A DNA stretch of 64,000 nt, taken from positions 186,001-250,000 of the forward strand of contig NZ_LIQI01000012.1 of the NCBI RefSeq assembly GCF_001418105.1, written 5' to 3'. The position numbers and the translations under genes were made by a program. Shown piece by piece: positions 1 through 7,400 of the stretch. The notes under the pieces are model-generated. The model had not been told where the DNA came from and made no database searches. It saw only the letters and a program-made list of their open reading frames with translations. Position 1 is the stretch's first letter, and the number at the start of each line of letters is the position of its first letter. Source of the DNA: Lacinutrix himadriensis. Lineage in GTDB: Bacteria > Bacteroidota > Bacteroidia > Flavobacteriales > Flavobacteriaceae.

Positions 1-296
1 CCATACTAAAGAGTAATCTATATTTACCTCTAGAATTTCTACCAAAACTAGAAGGCGATAAATTCTACTTTCATGAAATTATAGGATTTACTGTAAAAGA
101 CACCAACTTTGGTGATGTTGGAATTATTACAGGAATTAACGACACCACAGCACAAGCACTTTTTGAAATAGACAGAGATGGGATTGAAATACTGATTCCG
201 ATGAACGATCACTTCATCCAAAAAGTAGATAAAGAAAATAAAGTAATTCTTGTGAAAACTCCAGAAGGGTTAATTGATTTGTATTTAGAAGAATAG
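1..296 (+). CDS. rimM: RimM, ribosome maturation factor (3' part)
   Basis: This is the 3' end of a gene that begins before the window. The frame starting at base 3 reads without a stop to TAG at 294-296 and gives a hydrophobic, acidic sequence with LYLPLEFLPKLEG, then FHEIIGFTV and a C-terminal LIDLYLEE. This is the PRC-barrel half of RimM, where a beta-barrel follows the helix that binds ribosomal protein S19. RimM acts in the cytoplasm in late 16S rRNA processing. The next gene is a tRNA methyltransferase, the usual flavobacterial neighbour. The N-terminal domain is outside the window, so its integrity cannot be judged. Confidence 0.85.
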   Translation, partial: ILKSNLYLPLEFLPKLEGDKFYFHEIIGFTVKDTNFGDVGIITGINDTTAQALFEIDRDGIEILIPMNDHFIQKVDKENKVILVKTPEGLIDLYLEE

Positions 297-342
297 CTTA
301 TCTAAACTACTGCATTTATTTTTAGCATCTCATTAATCCAAA

Positions 343-369
343 TAGATTCTGAAACAAGTTCAGAATGAC
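343..369 (-). repeat. Short interspersed palindrome (GTCAT...ATCTA family)
   Basis: On the minus strand this reads GTCATTCTGAACTTG, then TTTCAGAATCTA. Conserved outer ends (GTCAT and ATCTA) enclose an imperfect palindrome. It lies six bases before the trmN6 start codon, so it would sit in that gene's leader or separate it from rimM. Related copies occur at 40943, 52061, 54202, 54245, 56941 and 59236. Confidence 0.7.
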
Positions 370-375
370 AAAACC

Positions 376-1089
376 ATGAGTAAACCATTTCAATTCAAAG
401 AATTTCAAGTAAACCAAGATCGTTGTGCCATGAAAATTGGTACAGATGGGGTATTACTTGGCGCTTGGACTTCGGTAAAACAAAATCCTTTTGCTATTCT
501 GGATATTGGCGCAGGAACTGGTGTTTTGTCTTTAATGTTAGCACAGCGTAGTCAGGCAGAAGTGATTGATGCCATGGAAATTGATGAGCATGCGTATGAG
601 CAATGTGTCGATAATTTTGAAAATGCACCTTGGGCAGACCGACTTTTTTGTTATCACGCTGCTTTAGAAGAGTTCACCGAAGAGATTGAAGATAAATACG
701 ATTTGATTATTTCGAATCCTCCTTTTTATTCGGAAAACTTTAAAACCGAAAACGACCAACGGGATCTTGCTCGTTTTACAGATGCCATGCCTTTTGATCA
801 TTTAATTGAAAGCGTAGCTTCTTTGCTAATTGAAGACGGTATTTTTTCTGTTATCCTTCCGTTTAAGGAAGAAGCTGGTTTTATAGAATTAGCTTCCAAA
901 TCGAATTTATTTCCGAATAGAATTTTGCATGTCAAGGGTTCGCCTACTTCAGAAATAAAACGAAGTCTTTTAGAATTTTCTTTCCGCGAAAGCGATATAG
1001 AGATACAAGAACTCACTATAGAAACTACAAGACACCAATACACAGAAGACTACATACATTTGACGAAAGATTTTTATCTTAAAATGTGA
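376..1089 (+). CDS. trmN6: tRNA1(Val) (adenine(37)-N6)-methyltransferase
   Basis: Predicted to methylate N6 of A37 in the anticodon loop of tRNA1(Val), using S-adenosylmethionine. The 237-residue protein has the SAM-binding glycine motif DIGAGTG at residues 43-49 and the NPPF signature of N6-adenine methyltransferases at 114-117. The upstream KIGTDGVLLGAW block is also typical of the YfiC/TrmN6 family. Length fits the family. It follows rimM with an 80-base gap that carries a short palindromic repeat right before the start codon. The specific tRNA target is inferred from family membership. Confidence 0.85.
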   Translation: MSKPFQFKEFQVNQDRCAMKIGTDGVLLGAWTSVKQNPFAILDIGAGTGVLSLMLAQRSQAEVIDAMEIDEHAYEQCVDNFENAPWADRLFCYHAALEEFTEEIEDKYDLIISNPPFYSENFKTENDQRDLARFTDAMPFDHLIESVASLLIEDGIFSVILPFKEEAGFIELASKSNLFPNRILHVKGSPTSEIKRSLLEFSFRESDIEIQELTIETTRHQYTEDYIHLTKDFYLKM

Positions 1090-1201
1090 TATTTATATTT
1101 GGCAATGAAAACGATTTCGTTACTTTTGTTAAACTTATAAAATAACGCCTTCTATTTTGAGTAATTCTCAAAGATTAGAAGCTTAAAATATCATAATTAG
1201 A

Positions 1202-2380
1202 ATGAAAGCCGATTTATTCGAAGCACCAGATTATTATAACCTTGATGAATTACTTACGGAAGAACACAAATTAGTTCGCGATGCCGCAAGAGAATGGGTA
1301 AAACGTGACGTCTCTCCTATTATTGAAGACTATGCACAAAGAGCAGAATTTCCAACACAAATAGTTAAAGGATTAGCCGAAATTGGGGCTTTTGGACCTT
1401 ACATTCCGGAAGAATATGGAGGTGCTGGATTAGACCAAATTTCTTATGGTTTAATCATGCAAGAAATAGAACGCGGTGATTCTGGAGTTCGAAGTACAGC
1501 TTCTGTACAATCGTCTTTAGTAATGTACCCAATCTGGAAATACGGAAACGAAGAACAACGCAATAAATACTTACCAAAATTAGCTTCGGGAGAATGGATT
1601 GGTTCTTTTGGACTTACAGAACCAGATCATGGTAGTAATCCGGGTGCAATGGTTACCAATTTTAAAGATATGGGAGATCATTATCTTTTAAATGGTGCAA
1701 AAATGTGGATATCTAATGCCCCATTTTGTAATATCGCTGTCGTTTGGGCTAAAAATGAAGAAGGTCGTATTCATGGTCTTGTTGTAGAACGTGGTATGGA
1801 AGGCTTCACTACGCCGGAAACACATAATAAATGGTCACTTAGAGCATCTGCTACTGGAGAATTAATTTTCGACAACGTAAAAGTGCCAAAAGAAAACTTA
1901 TTACCAAACAAATCTGGTCTTGGCGCTCCATTAGGATGTTTAGATTCTGCTCGTTTTGGTATTGCTTGGGGAGCAATTGGTGCTGCCATGGATTGTTACG
2001 ATACTGCTTTACGTTACAGTAAAGAGCGTATTCAGTTTGGTAAGCCAATTGGACAGTTTCAATTACAACAAAAGAAATTAGCAGAAATGGTTACCGAAAT
2101 CACAAAAGCACAGTTATTAGCTTGGCGACTTGGTGTAATGCGTGAGAATGGAACGGCTACCTCAGCACAAATTTCTATGGCTAAACGAAATAATGTAGAT
2201 ATGGCTTTAACTATTGCTCGTGACGCTAGACAAATGTTAGGTGGTATGGGAATTAGTGGAGAATACTCTATCATGAGACACATGATGAACTTAGAAAGCG
2301 TGGTTACTTATGAAGGGACACACGATATTCACTTACTAATTACAGGAATGGATGTTACTGGTCTAAACGCCTTCAAATAG
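1202..2380 (+). CDS. Glutaryl-CoA dehydrogenase-type acyl-CoA dehydrogenase
   Basis: FAD enzyme of 392 residues, predicted to oxidise and decarboxylate glutaryl-CoA to crotonyl-CoA in lysine and tryptophan catabolism. It matches the GCDH subgroup rather than generic acyl-CoA dehydrogenases: SVQSSLVM follows a conserved Arg (R97) that in GCDH binds the distal carboxylate, LRASATGE lies in the middle, and the catalytic base is the Glu of YEGTHDIH (E371). The FAD-contacting FGLTEPDHGS is intact. It has its own leader of about 110 bases after trmN6 and a strong terminator downstream, so it is probably monocistronic. No other lysine-degradation gene is adjacent; the saccharopine dehydrogenase-like gene at 28 kb could belong to a related pathway. 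Confidence 0.88.
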   Translation: MKADLFEAPDYYNLDELLTEEHKLVRDAAREWVKRDVSPIIEDYAQRAEFPTQIVKGLAEIGAFGPYIPEEYGGAGLDQISYGLIMQEIERGDSGVRSTASVQSSLVMYPIWKYGNEEQRNKYLPKLASGEWIGSFGLTEPDHGSNPGAMVTNFKDMGDHYLLNGAKMWISNAPFCNIAVVWAKNEEGRIHGLVVERGMEGFTTPETHNKWSLRASATGELIFDNVKVPKENLLPNKSGLGAPLGCLDSARFGIAWGAIGAAMDCYDTALRYSKERIQFGKPIGQFQLQQKKLAEMVTEITKAQLLAWRLGVMRENGTATSAQISMAKRNNVDMALTIARDARQMLGGMGISGEYSIMRHMMNLESVVTYEGTHDIHLLITGMDVTGLNAFK

Positions 2381-2494
2381 TGGCTGAGCCACATCTAATT
2401 ATTGCACTCTTGCGGGATAGTTATTACGAATAATTAAACAACGTTTTATTGGACTTCGATGGAATTGTTACCTATAAGACAAAGAATATATTAT

Positions 2495-2527
2495 AAAAAT
2501 GCTTCTCCAAATGGAGAAGCATTTTTT
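2495..2527 (+). terminator. Intrinsic terminator of the acyl-CoA dehydrogenase gene
   Basis: Perfect 8-bp stem (GCTTCTCC, loop AAAT, GGAGAAGC), extended by flanking A/T pairs and followed by a T-run. It is about 115 bases after the stop codon. Confidence 0.85.
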
Positions 2528-2630
2528 GTTGAAAATTTGTTTACATTTACTGTATGATGTCATTTACACGTTTTCAATCTACTGAAAACTGCTATTTTTC
2601 ACTTTAATTCAAAATGCATAAATCACTTCT

Positions 2631-3530
2631 ATGTTTTCAGCAAAAAAACGATTAGACAGAGCGTATAAAGAAGCCAAAATTTTAGATTTTGATAATGATT
2701 CTAAATTTATTCTTTTTAGCGATTGCCATCGTGGAGATAATAGTTTTGCAGACGATTTTGCTAACAATAGAAACATTTACTTTCATGCTTTAAAGAATTA
2801 TTATGCCGAAGGGTTTAGTTATGCTGAAATTGGAGATGGTGATGAACTTTGGGAAAACTTATCTTTTACACCAATATTAGAAGCACATAAAAACGTGTAT
2901 ATGCTAATGAAATTATTTCATGAGCAAGAGCGTTTGCATATGATTTGGGGAAATCATGATATGGTATATCGCGATCCGAAGTATGTAGAAAAAAATCTAT
3001 CAACTTATTTCGATCCTAAAATTGGAGAAGATGTGGCATTATTTTGCGGCATTAAATATCATGAAGGTATTATATTAAAACATACCGAAACACAGCAAGA
3101 AATCTTTTTAACACATGGGCATCAAGCAGATTGGTGGAATTACACCTTTTGGAAATGGAGTCGATTTTTAGTCCGTGTTTTATGGAAACCTCTAAACGTC
3201 ATGGGAATTGCAGATCCTACAACACCAGCAAAAAACTACAAAGAGCTTATTAAAGTAGAACGAAGAACTAAAAAATGGATCACAGAAAACAACAATTTAA
3301 TTACTGTGGTTGGTCATACACATAGACCACGCTTTCCAGAGCCTGGAGATATTGCTTTTTTTAATGATGGTAGTTGTGTGCATCCAAGAAGCATCACAGG
3401 AATTGAAATAGAAAAAGGCGCAATTTCACTGATTAAATGGCAGATTGCCACAAGTGATGATGGTACTTTAAAAATTGTACGTGTACTATTAGAAGGTCCT
3501 AGAAAATTGGCAGATTATAAAACGGAATAG
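2631..3530 (+). CDS. Calcineurin-like metallophosphoesterase
   Basis: A 299-residue hydrolase with the full two-metal phosphoesterase motif set: DCH (residues 31-33), GDGDE (68-72), GNHD (107-110), a mid-protein THGH and a C-terminal GHTH. The DxH and HGHQADWW features recall the UDP-2,3-diacylglucosamine hydrolase (LpxH-like) branch, but the protein is longer than LpxH and the substrate cannot be assigned. No signal peptide or membrane segment is seen, so it is probably cytoplasmic. It stands alone between a terminator upstream and a pair of palindromic repeats downstream. Confidence 0.75.
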   Translation: MFSAKKRLDRAYKEAKILDFDNDSKFILFSDCHRGDNSFADDFANNRNIYFHALKNYYAEGFSYAEIGDGDELWENLSFTPILEAHKNVYMLMKLFHEQERLHMIWGNHDMVYRDPKYVEKNLSTYFDPKIGEDVALFCGIKYHEGIILKHTETQQEIFLTHGHQADWWNYTFWKWSRFLVRVLWKPLNVMGIADPTTPAKNYKELIKVERRTKKWITENNNLITVVGHTHRPRFPEPGDIAFFNDGSCVHPRSITGIEIEKGAISLIKWQIATSDDGTLKIVRVLLEGPRKLADYKTE

Positions 3531-3533
3531 CGT

Positions 3534-3666
3534 TCCTGCGAAGGCAGGAATCTTAGGAAGAGAAAATCGTTAGATAAAAAAACTACAGTGGTAAAACTTT
3601 AGAGTAGTTTAAAAGTCCAATAAAAACTAAGCAGTTCGTTTATGAGATTCCTGCCTACGCAGGAAT
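3534..3666. repeat. Inverted pair of short palindromes (REPIN-like)
   Basis: Left unit 3534-3555 reads TTCCTGCGAAGGCAGGAATC. The right unit 3645-3666 is nearly its reverse complement (loop bases differ). Each unit is itself a palindrome, and the two are about 90 bases apart in inverted orientation. They separate the convergent metallophosphoesterase and ferredoxin genes. A half unit (AAGGCAGGAATCT) recurs at 5231-5243. Confidence 0.75.
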
Positions 3667-3670
3667 TTAT

Positions 3671-4003
3671 TTAAGATTCCGGAGCAAGCTCTACCTCTAA
3701 GCCTTCCATTGCTGGTGTCATTTGAATTTGACAACCTAAACGAGAGTTATCTTTCACGTTAAACGCTTCGCTTAACATAGCTTCTTCATCATCTTGCATT
3801 TCTGGTAATTCGGTTTCACTTAAAACATAACACTGGCAAGAAGCACACATAGCCATTCCACCACAAATACCAATAGTTCCTTCTGGAGCAAGCTCGTAAG
3901 AACGCACTACTTCCATAAGATTCATAGCCATGTCTGTTGGCGCTAGCACTTCATGTGTTACACCATCTCTATCTGTTATTTTTATGTTTATGTCTTGCTC
4001 CAA
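3671..4003 (-). CDS. 2Fe-2S ferredoxin, adrenodoxin type
   Basis: Small electron carrier of 110 residues. The cluster ligands are visible as C47-x5-C53-x2-C56 and C91, the spacing of vertebrate/bacterial adrenodoxin-type [2Fe-2S] ferredoxins; a fourth nearby Cys (C58) is extra. The protein is acidic, as expected for docking to a reductase. It lies next to a ferredoxin-NADP reductase gene on the same strand, which is the likely partner. The start is unusual: the only initiator near the conserved N-terminus is TTG at 4001-4003, and no ATG occurs in frame between the upstream stop and residue 25. The TTG is 17 bases after a palindromic repeat. Confidence 0.88.
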   Translation of the reverse strand: MEQDINIKITDRDGVTHEVLAPTDMAMNLMEVVRSYELAPEGTIGICGGMAMCASCQCYVLSETELPEMQDDEEAMLSEAFNVKDNSRLGCQIQMTPAMEGLEVELAPES

Positions 4004-4020
4004 TTGCTTGCTGTTTTTAT

Positions 4021-4109
4021 ACCTGCAAGGTTTTAAGAACCTTGTAGGTCTCTAGTTTTCATATTTTTATTTCTGCAATATACCTACAAGGTTTTTAAAA
4101 CCTTGCAGG
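4021..4109. repeat. Second inverted pair of palindromes (REPIN-like)
   Basis: Unit 1 at 4021-4049 and unit 2 at 4082-4109 are each palindromes of the form CCTGCAAGG...CCTTGTAGG. Unit 2 in reverse complement matches unit 1 with a single difference over the core, so the units are an inverted pair with a spacer of about 32 bases. They fill the gap between ferredoxin and its reductase. A related single palindrome is at 5278-5306. Confidence 0.75.
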
Positions 4110-4120
4110 ATAAAACTAAC

Positions 4121-5182
4121 TTACTCTATTTTCTTCACTACTGCTTTTGGCGATTCTTTACGCGTTCCATCAAACCCATCTACTCCAGCAACGGTCGTGT
4201 ATTTTAACACATATCTTTTTCCCGGATTGATTATCTGGTATGCAGATTGACACATTAATGTTGCTTCATGAAAACCACAAAGAATTAATTTCAATTTCCC
4301 TGGATAGGTATTTACATCACCAATAGCGTAGATTCCCGGTATGTTGGTTTGGTAATCTAATGCATTATTTACTTTAATGGCATTTTTTTCAATCTCTAAT
4401 CCCCAATTTGCAATGGGGCCTAATTTTGGTGAAAGTCCGAAAAGCGGAATAAAATGATCACATTCTAACTCTATCTCTTTTTCTATATGTTCGGCTTTTT
4501 TAACTACTATTCCTTTTAGTTTTTTATCTCCTAAAATACCAACGACTTCTGCTGGAGTAATTAAATTTATCTTTCCTTCATTTTTAAGTTCCTGTACTTT
4601 CTCTACAGAATCTAGATGTCCGCGAAACTCATTTCTTCTATGAATTAAAGTTACGGAACTTGCAATATCACTTAAAAAGATACTCCAATCTAGTGCAGAA
4701 TCTCCTCCACCAGCAATGATCACTTTTTTATTTCTGTAAAATTCTGGTTCTTTAATCATATACTCCACACCTTTATCTTCAAAGGCTGCAATGTTATGTA
4801 TTAAAGGTTTTCTAGGTTCAAAACTTCCTAATCCGCCAGCAATTGCTACTACTGGAGCTTGGTGTTTTGTTCCTTTATTTGTGGTAACAATAAAGCTACC
4901 ATCTTCTTGTTTTTCTATGGTTTCTGCACGCTCACCAAGTGTAAATCCTGGTTCGAATTGCTTGCATTGTTCCATTAATTTATGGGTTAAATCTCCAGCA
5001 AGAATTTCTGGATATGCAGGAATATCATAAATAGGTTTTTTTGGATATAGCTCTGAGCATTGTCCGCCTTGTTGCGGTAATGCATCTATTAGATGGCATT
5101 TTAATTTTAATAATCCTGCTTCAAAAACTGCGAACAATCCTGTTGGTCCTGCTCCTATTATAAGTATATCTGTTTTAATCAT
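4121..5182 (-). CDS. Ferredoxin-NADP(+) reductase, thioredoxin-reductase-like type
   Basis: Flavoenzyme of 353 residues, predicted to move electrons between NADPH and ferredoxin. The N-terminus carries the FAD dinucleotide fold IIGAGPTG and the middle carries the NADP-binding IIAGGGDSALDW. The redox CxxC of true thioredoxin reductases is absent, which places it with the YumC-type ferredoxin reductases. GIYAIGDVNTYPG is the C-terminal FAD motif. The frame could begin four codons earlier at a GTG (5194), but that codon lies inside a palindromic repeat (5189-5209), so I take ATG at 5180-5182. The ferredoxin gene follows on the same strand, separated by a repeat pair. Confidence 0.87.
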   Translation of the reverse strand: MIKTDILIIGAGPTGLFAVFEAGLLKLKCHLIDALPQQGGQCSELYPKKPIYDIPAYPEILAGDLTHKLMEQCKQFEPGFTLGERAETIEKQEDGSFIVTTNKGTKHQAPVVAIAGGLGSFEPRKPLIHNIAAFEDKGVEYMIKEPEFYRNKKVIIAGGGDSALDWSIFLSDIASSVTLIHRRNEFRGHLDSVEKVQELKNEGKINLITPAEVVGILGDKKLKGIVVKKAEHIEKEIELECDHFIPLFGLSPKLGPIANWGLEIEKNAIKVNNALDYQTNIPGIYAIGDVNTYPGKLKLILCGFHEATLMCQSAYQIINPGKRYVLKYTTVAGVDGFDGTRKESPKAVVKKIE

Positions 5183-5188
5183 ATAAAT

Positions 5189-5243
5189 GCCCACGAAAGT
5201 GGGTATCTTTTAATTTAACTTTATCTTTTTAAGGCAGGAATCT
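5189..5243. repeat. Palindrome and repeat fragment before the reductase gene
   Basis: GCCCACGAAAGTGGGTATCT (5189-5208) is a hairpin with the same CGAA loop and ATCT tail as the unit at 3534. A right-half fragment AAGGCAGGAATCT follows at 5231-5243. Together they look like an inverted-pair relic immediately upstream of the ferredoxin reductase start. Confidence 0.55.
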
Positions 5244-5277
5244 GATAATTGCTACCTTCATTTTTTTTTATTATAAA

Positions 5278-5306
5278 ACCTACAAGGCTAAAAAGACCTT
5301 GTAGGT
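5278..5306. repeat. Single palindrome of the ACCTACAAGG family
   Basis: ACCTACAAGGC, a short A-rich loop, then GACCTTGTAGGT followed by T-residues. Same family as the pair at 4021-4109. With its flanking A and T runs it could also act as a bidirectional terminator between the NifU gene and the reductase. Confidence 0.65.
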
Positions 5307-5369
5307 TTTTACTTTATGCATACAAAGTTCTAATTTTTAACTTTGTTTTTTTATGACATTTATCAGTTT

Positions 5370-5444
5370 GCGTGAAGGATTGAACGGCTTGTTTGAGCTC
5401 CTCGCTGAGAGCGAGTAGTGAAAGCCTGACCCTTGTGGTCACGC
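5370..5444 (-). repeat. Structured 3'-UTR element, copy 1 (after the nifU-like gene)
   Basis: Read on the minus strand, the element starts one base after the NifU-type gene's TAG stop. It has an outer stem GCGTG/CACGC, a first inner hairpin GACC-ACAAG-GGTC, then CAGGCTT pairing with AAGCC across a second hairpin (CTCGCT-CTC-AGCGAG), and a conserved 3' strand GTTCAATCCTTCACGC. A second copy with the same plan but different stem sequences lies at 29469-29576. It may correspond to a known Bacteroidota structured RNA such as Flavo-1, which I could not check. Confidence 0.55.
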
Positions 5445-5445
5445 C

Positions 5446-5688
5446 CTAAGCTTCTATATTAATTACTTGTTCTATTTGTGGCGCATATTTTTTAATGGTC
5501 ATTTCTACACCAGATTTTAGTGTCATTTGATTTACGCTACAACCAACGCAAGCACCTTGTAATTGTACTTTTACTAGCTTATCATCTTCTATAGATAACA
5601 ATGAAATATCGCCACCATCACTTTGTAAAAAAGGGCGAATTTCATCTAAGGCTTTTTCTATATTTAATCTTAGTTCTTCTGTAGTCAT
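5446..5688 (-). CDS. NifU C-terminal-domain Fe-S cluster carrier
   Basis: An 80-residue NifU-like (Nfu) protein that binds a labile Fe-S cluster and hands it to target proteins. The defining CVGC motif (C47, C50) is present within LQGACVGCSVNQMTLKSG. The N-terminal half has the expected RPFLQSDGGD. The gene begins three bases after the stop of the Mrp-type ATPase gene, so the two are almost certainly co-transcribed, and both serve Fe-S protein maturation. The ferredoxin and reductase genes just downstream are plausible clients. A structured repeat abuts the stop codon. Confidence 0.9.
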   Translation of the reverse strand: MTTEELRLNIEKALDEIRPFLQSDGGDISLLSIEDDKLVKVQLQGACVGCSVNQMTLKSGVEMTIKKYAPQIEQVINIEA

Positions 5689-5691
5689 TTA

Positions 5692-6828
5692 TTATTTTTT
5701 TACTGCTGAACAGCCAGCCATTGTTGTTATTTTAACCGCTTCGGTTGGTGGCAAATCATCATTTCTTCGCACTACTTCTTGCACTACATTTTGTGTTATT
5801 TTCTCGAATGCTTGCTCTAATGCTGTTGCGGTTTGTAATGCTGCTGGATGACCAATGTCACCTGCTTCGCGAATACTTTGTACTAAAGGTAACTCTCCTA
5901 AAAATGGCACTTGTAAATCTTCGGCAAGGTTTTTTGCACCTTCTTTACCAAAGATATGGTATTTATTTTCTGGCAGTTCTGCCGGAGTAAAATACGCCAT
6001 ATTTTCTATGATTCCTAAAACGGGAACGTTAATACTTTCTTGTTGAAACATTGCTACTCCTTTTTTAGCATCTGCTAAAGCTACGTTTTGTGGTGTACTT
6101 ACTATAACGGCTCCTGTTATTGGTAACGATTGCATGATACTTAAATGAATATCTCCTGTTCCTGGAGGTAAATCTAAAAGTAAGAAATCTAATTCTCCCC
6201 AAGCGGCATCAAAAATCATTTGGTTTAATGCTTTTGCTGCCATTGGTCCACGCCAAACAACTGCTTGATCTGGTTTTGTAAAAAAGCCGATAGATAGAAT
6301 TTTAACACCGTAATTTTCTACAGGTTTCATTTTAGACTTACCGTCTACGTTTACAGCTAATGGTTTTTCGTTAACTACATCAAACATAATTGGAATAGAA
6401 GGCCCATAAATATCAGCATCTAAGATTCCTACTTTAAATCCCATTTTAGCCAAAGTAACGGCAAGGTTTGCGGTAACTGTTGATTTACCAACACCTCCTT
6501 TTCCGGAAGCTACTGCTACTATGTTTTGAATTCCAGGAATCGATTTTCCCTTAATTACATTAGGAGCTGATTTTGTTGGTGCTTCTACTTTGATATTGAC
6601 TTTTATCTTTGCTTTTTCATAAACTAATCTATGAATGGTTTGTAGAATTTCTACTTCGGTTTTCTTCTTTGCTTGTAAGCTAGGGTTTGCTATTGTAATA
6701 TCTACAACAACCTCATCGCCAAAAGTTATTACGTTAGTAACTGCACCACTTTCTACCATGTTTTGTCCTTCACCAGGAGCAGAAATGGTTTCTAATGCTT
6801 TTAATATGTCTTGTTTGTTGATTTTCAT
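5692..6828 (-). CDS. Mrp/ApbC-type Fe-S cluster carrier ATPase
   Basis: P-loop ATPase of the Mrp/NBP35 family, 378 residues. An N-terminal MIP18/DUF59 domain (about 1-85) is followed by the deviant Walker A motif GKGGVGKS (109-116), and LLLDLPPGTGD forms the switch region. A short C-terminal extension ends MAGCSAVKK, with a Cys that could bind metal; the family's paired CxxC is not clear here. It likely loads Fe-S clusters on apo-proteins. It is the first gene of a two-gene operon with the NifU-type carrier. Confidence 0.9.
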   Translation of the reverse strand: MKINKQDILKALETISAPGEGQNMVESGAVTNVITFGDEVVVDITIANPSLQAKKKTEVEILQTIHRLVYEKAKIKVNIKVEAPTKSAPNVIKGKSIPGIQNIVAVASGKGGVGKSTVTANLAVTLAKMGFKVGILDADIYGPSIPIMFDVVNEKPLAVNVDGKSKMKPVENYGVKILSIGFFTKPDQAVVWRGPMAAKALNQMIFDAAWGELDFLLLDLPPGTGDIHLSIMQSLPITGAVIVSTPQNVALADAKKGVAMFQQESINVPVLGIIENMAYFTPAELPENKYHIFGKEGAKNLAEDLQVPFLGELPLVQSIREAGDIGHPAALQTATALEQAFEKITQNVVQEVVRRNDDLPPTEAVKITTMAGCSAVKK

Positions 6829-7064
6829 ATTTTATATCTATTGAAAATTGAGTCTAATATTATAGACAAAACTTTCAAATTCTATTAAGATTTATTCTAA
6901 ACAGCAAATATAATTAATAATGCCGTAAGACGGAAGATTGAAGCTGTAAGTTTTTTGTGATATTATTAGAAGAAGCTATTAATCAAGGATTTGCTATTCT
7001 TTGTGAATTCTATACAAAATAGGAAATAATGGCTAAAAAAAATCAATAGGATGTATTTTGAATA

Positions 7065-7400
7065 CTAGATCAACTCCTTTGCGGGGTCCCAAAATAAGTC
7101 TTCAAAGTTTTGAATTTGATTTTCAACAACCACAACACCTTCGTTCTCTAAAAGTTGCTGCATGAGGTTTGTTCCGTCAAAATGAAACTTACCAGTAAGT
7201 AAGCCTTTTCTGTTTACTACTCGGTGTGCAGGAATATCTTCTTTATTATGCGATCCATTCATGGCATAACCAACCATTCTAGCACTTTTTGCTGCTCCTA
7301 AATATTTGGCAATCGCACCATAACTGGTAACGCGACCATCTGGTATTAAGCGAGCAACTTCATATACTTTTTCGAAAAAATTTAATGTCTTTTGTTGCAT
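7065..7400 (-). CDS. Alkyltransferase-like protein (ATL, MGMT family without the acceptor Cys)
   Basis: A 111-residue protein of the O6-alkylguanine-DNA alkyltransferase C-terminal domain. The helix-turn-helix and the arginine-finger region (VTSYGAIAKYLG, SARMVGYAMN) are present, but the active-site PCHR is PAHR (57-60), so it cannot accept alkyl groups by the usual thiol chemistry. Such ATL proteins bind alkylated guanine and flag the lesion for nucleotide excision repair. Most bacterial ATLs have Trp at this place; Ala is less usual. Its start codon overlaps the stop of the LysE-type exporter gene by one base, so the two are translationally linked. Confidence 0.85.
   Translation of the reverse strand: MQQKTLNFFEKVYEVARLIPDGRVTSYGAIAKYLGAAKSARMVGYAMNGSHNKEDIPAHRVVNRKGLLTGKFHFDGTNLMQQLLENEGVVVVENQIQNFEDLFWDPAKELI

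Noticed and set aside
4021-5306. Intrinsic terminators for ferredoxin and reductase at the ACCTACAAGG palindromes
   Set aside because: The same palindromes recur in inverted pairs, which fits repeats better; they may still terminate transcription.
6957-7022. Short coding-like stretch (GTG ... TAG, about 21 codons) in the gap between the mrp and ATL genes
   Set aside because: It has helical, coding-like residues (LLEEAINQGFAILCEFY), but no upstream start context or homologue that I know; probably chance or a tiny relic.
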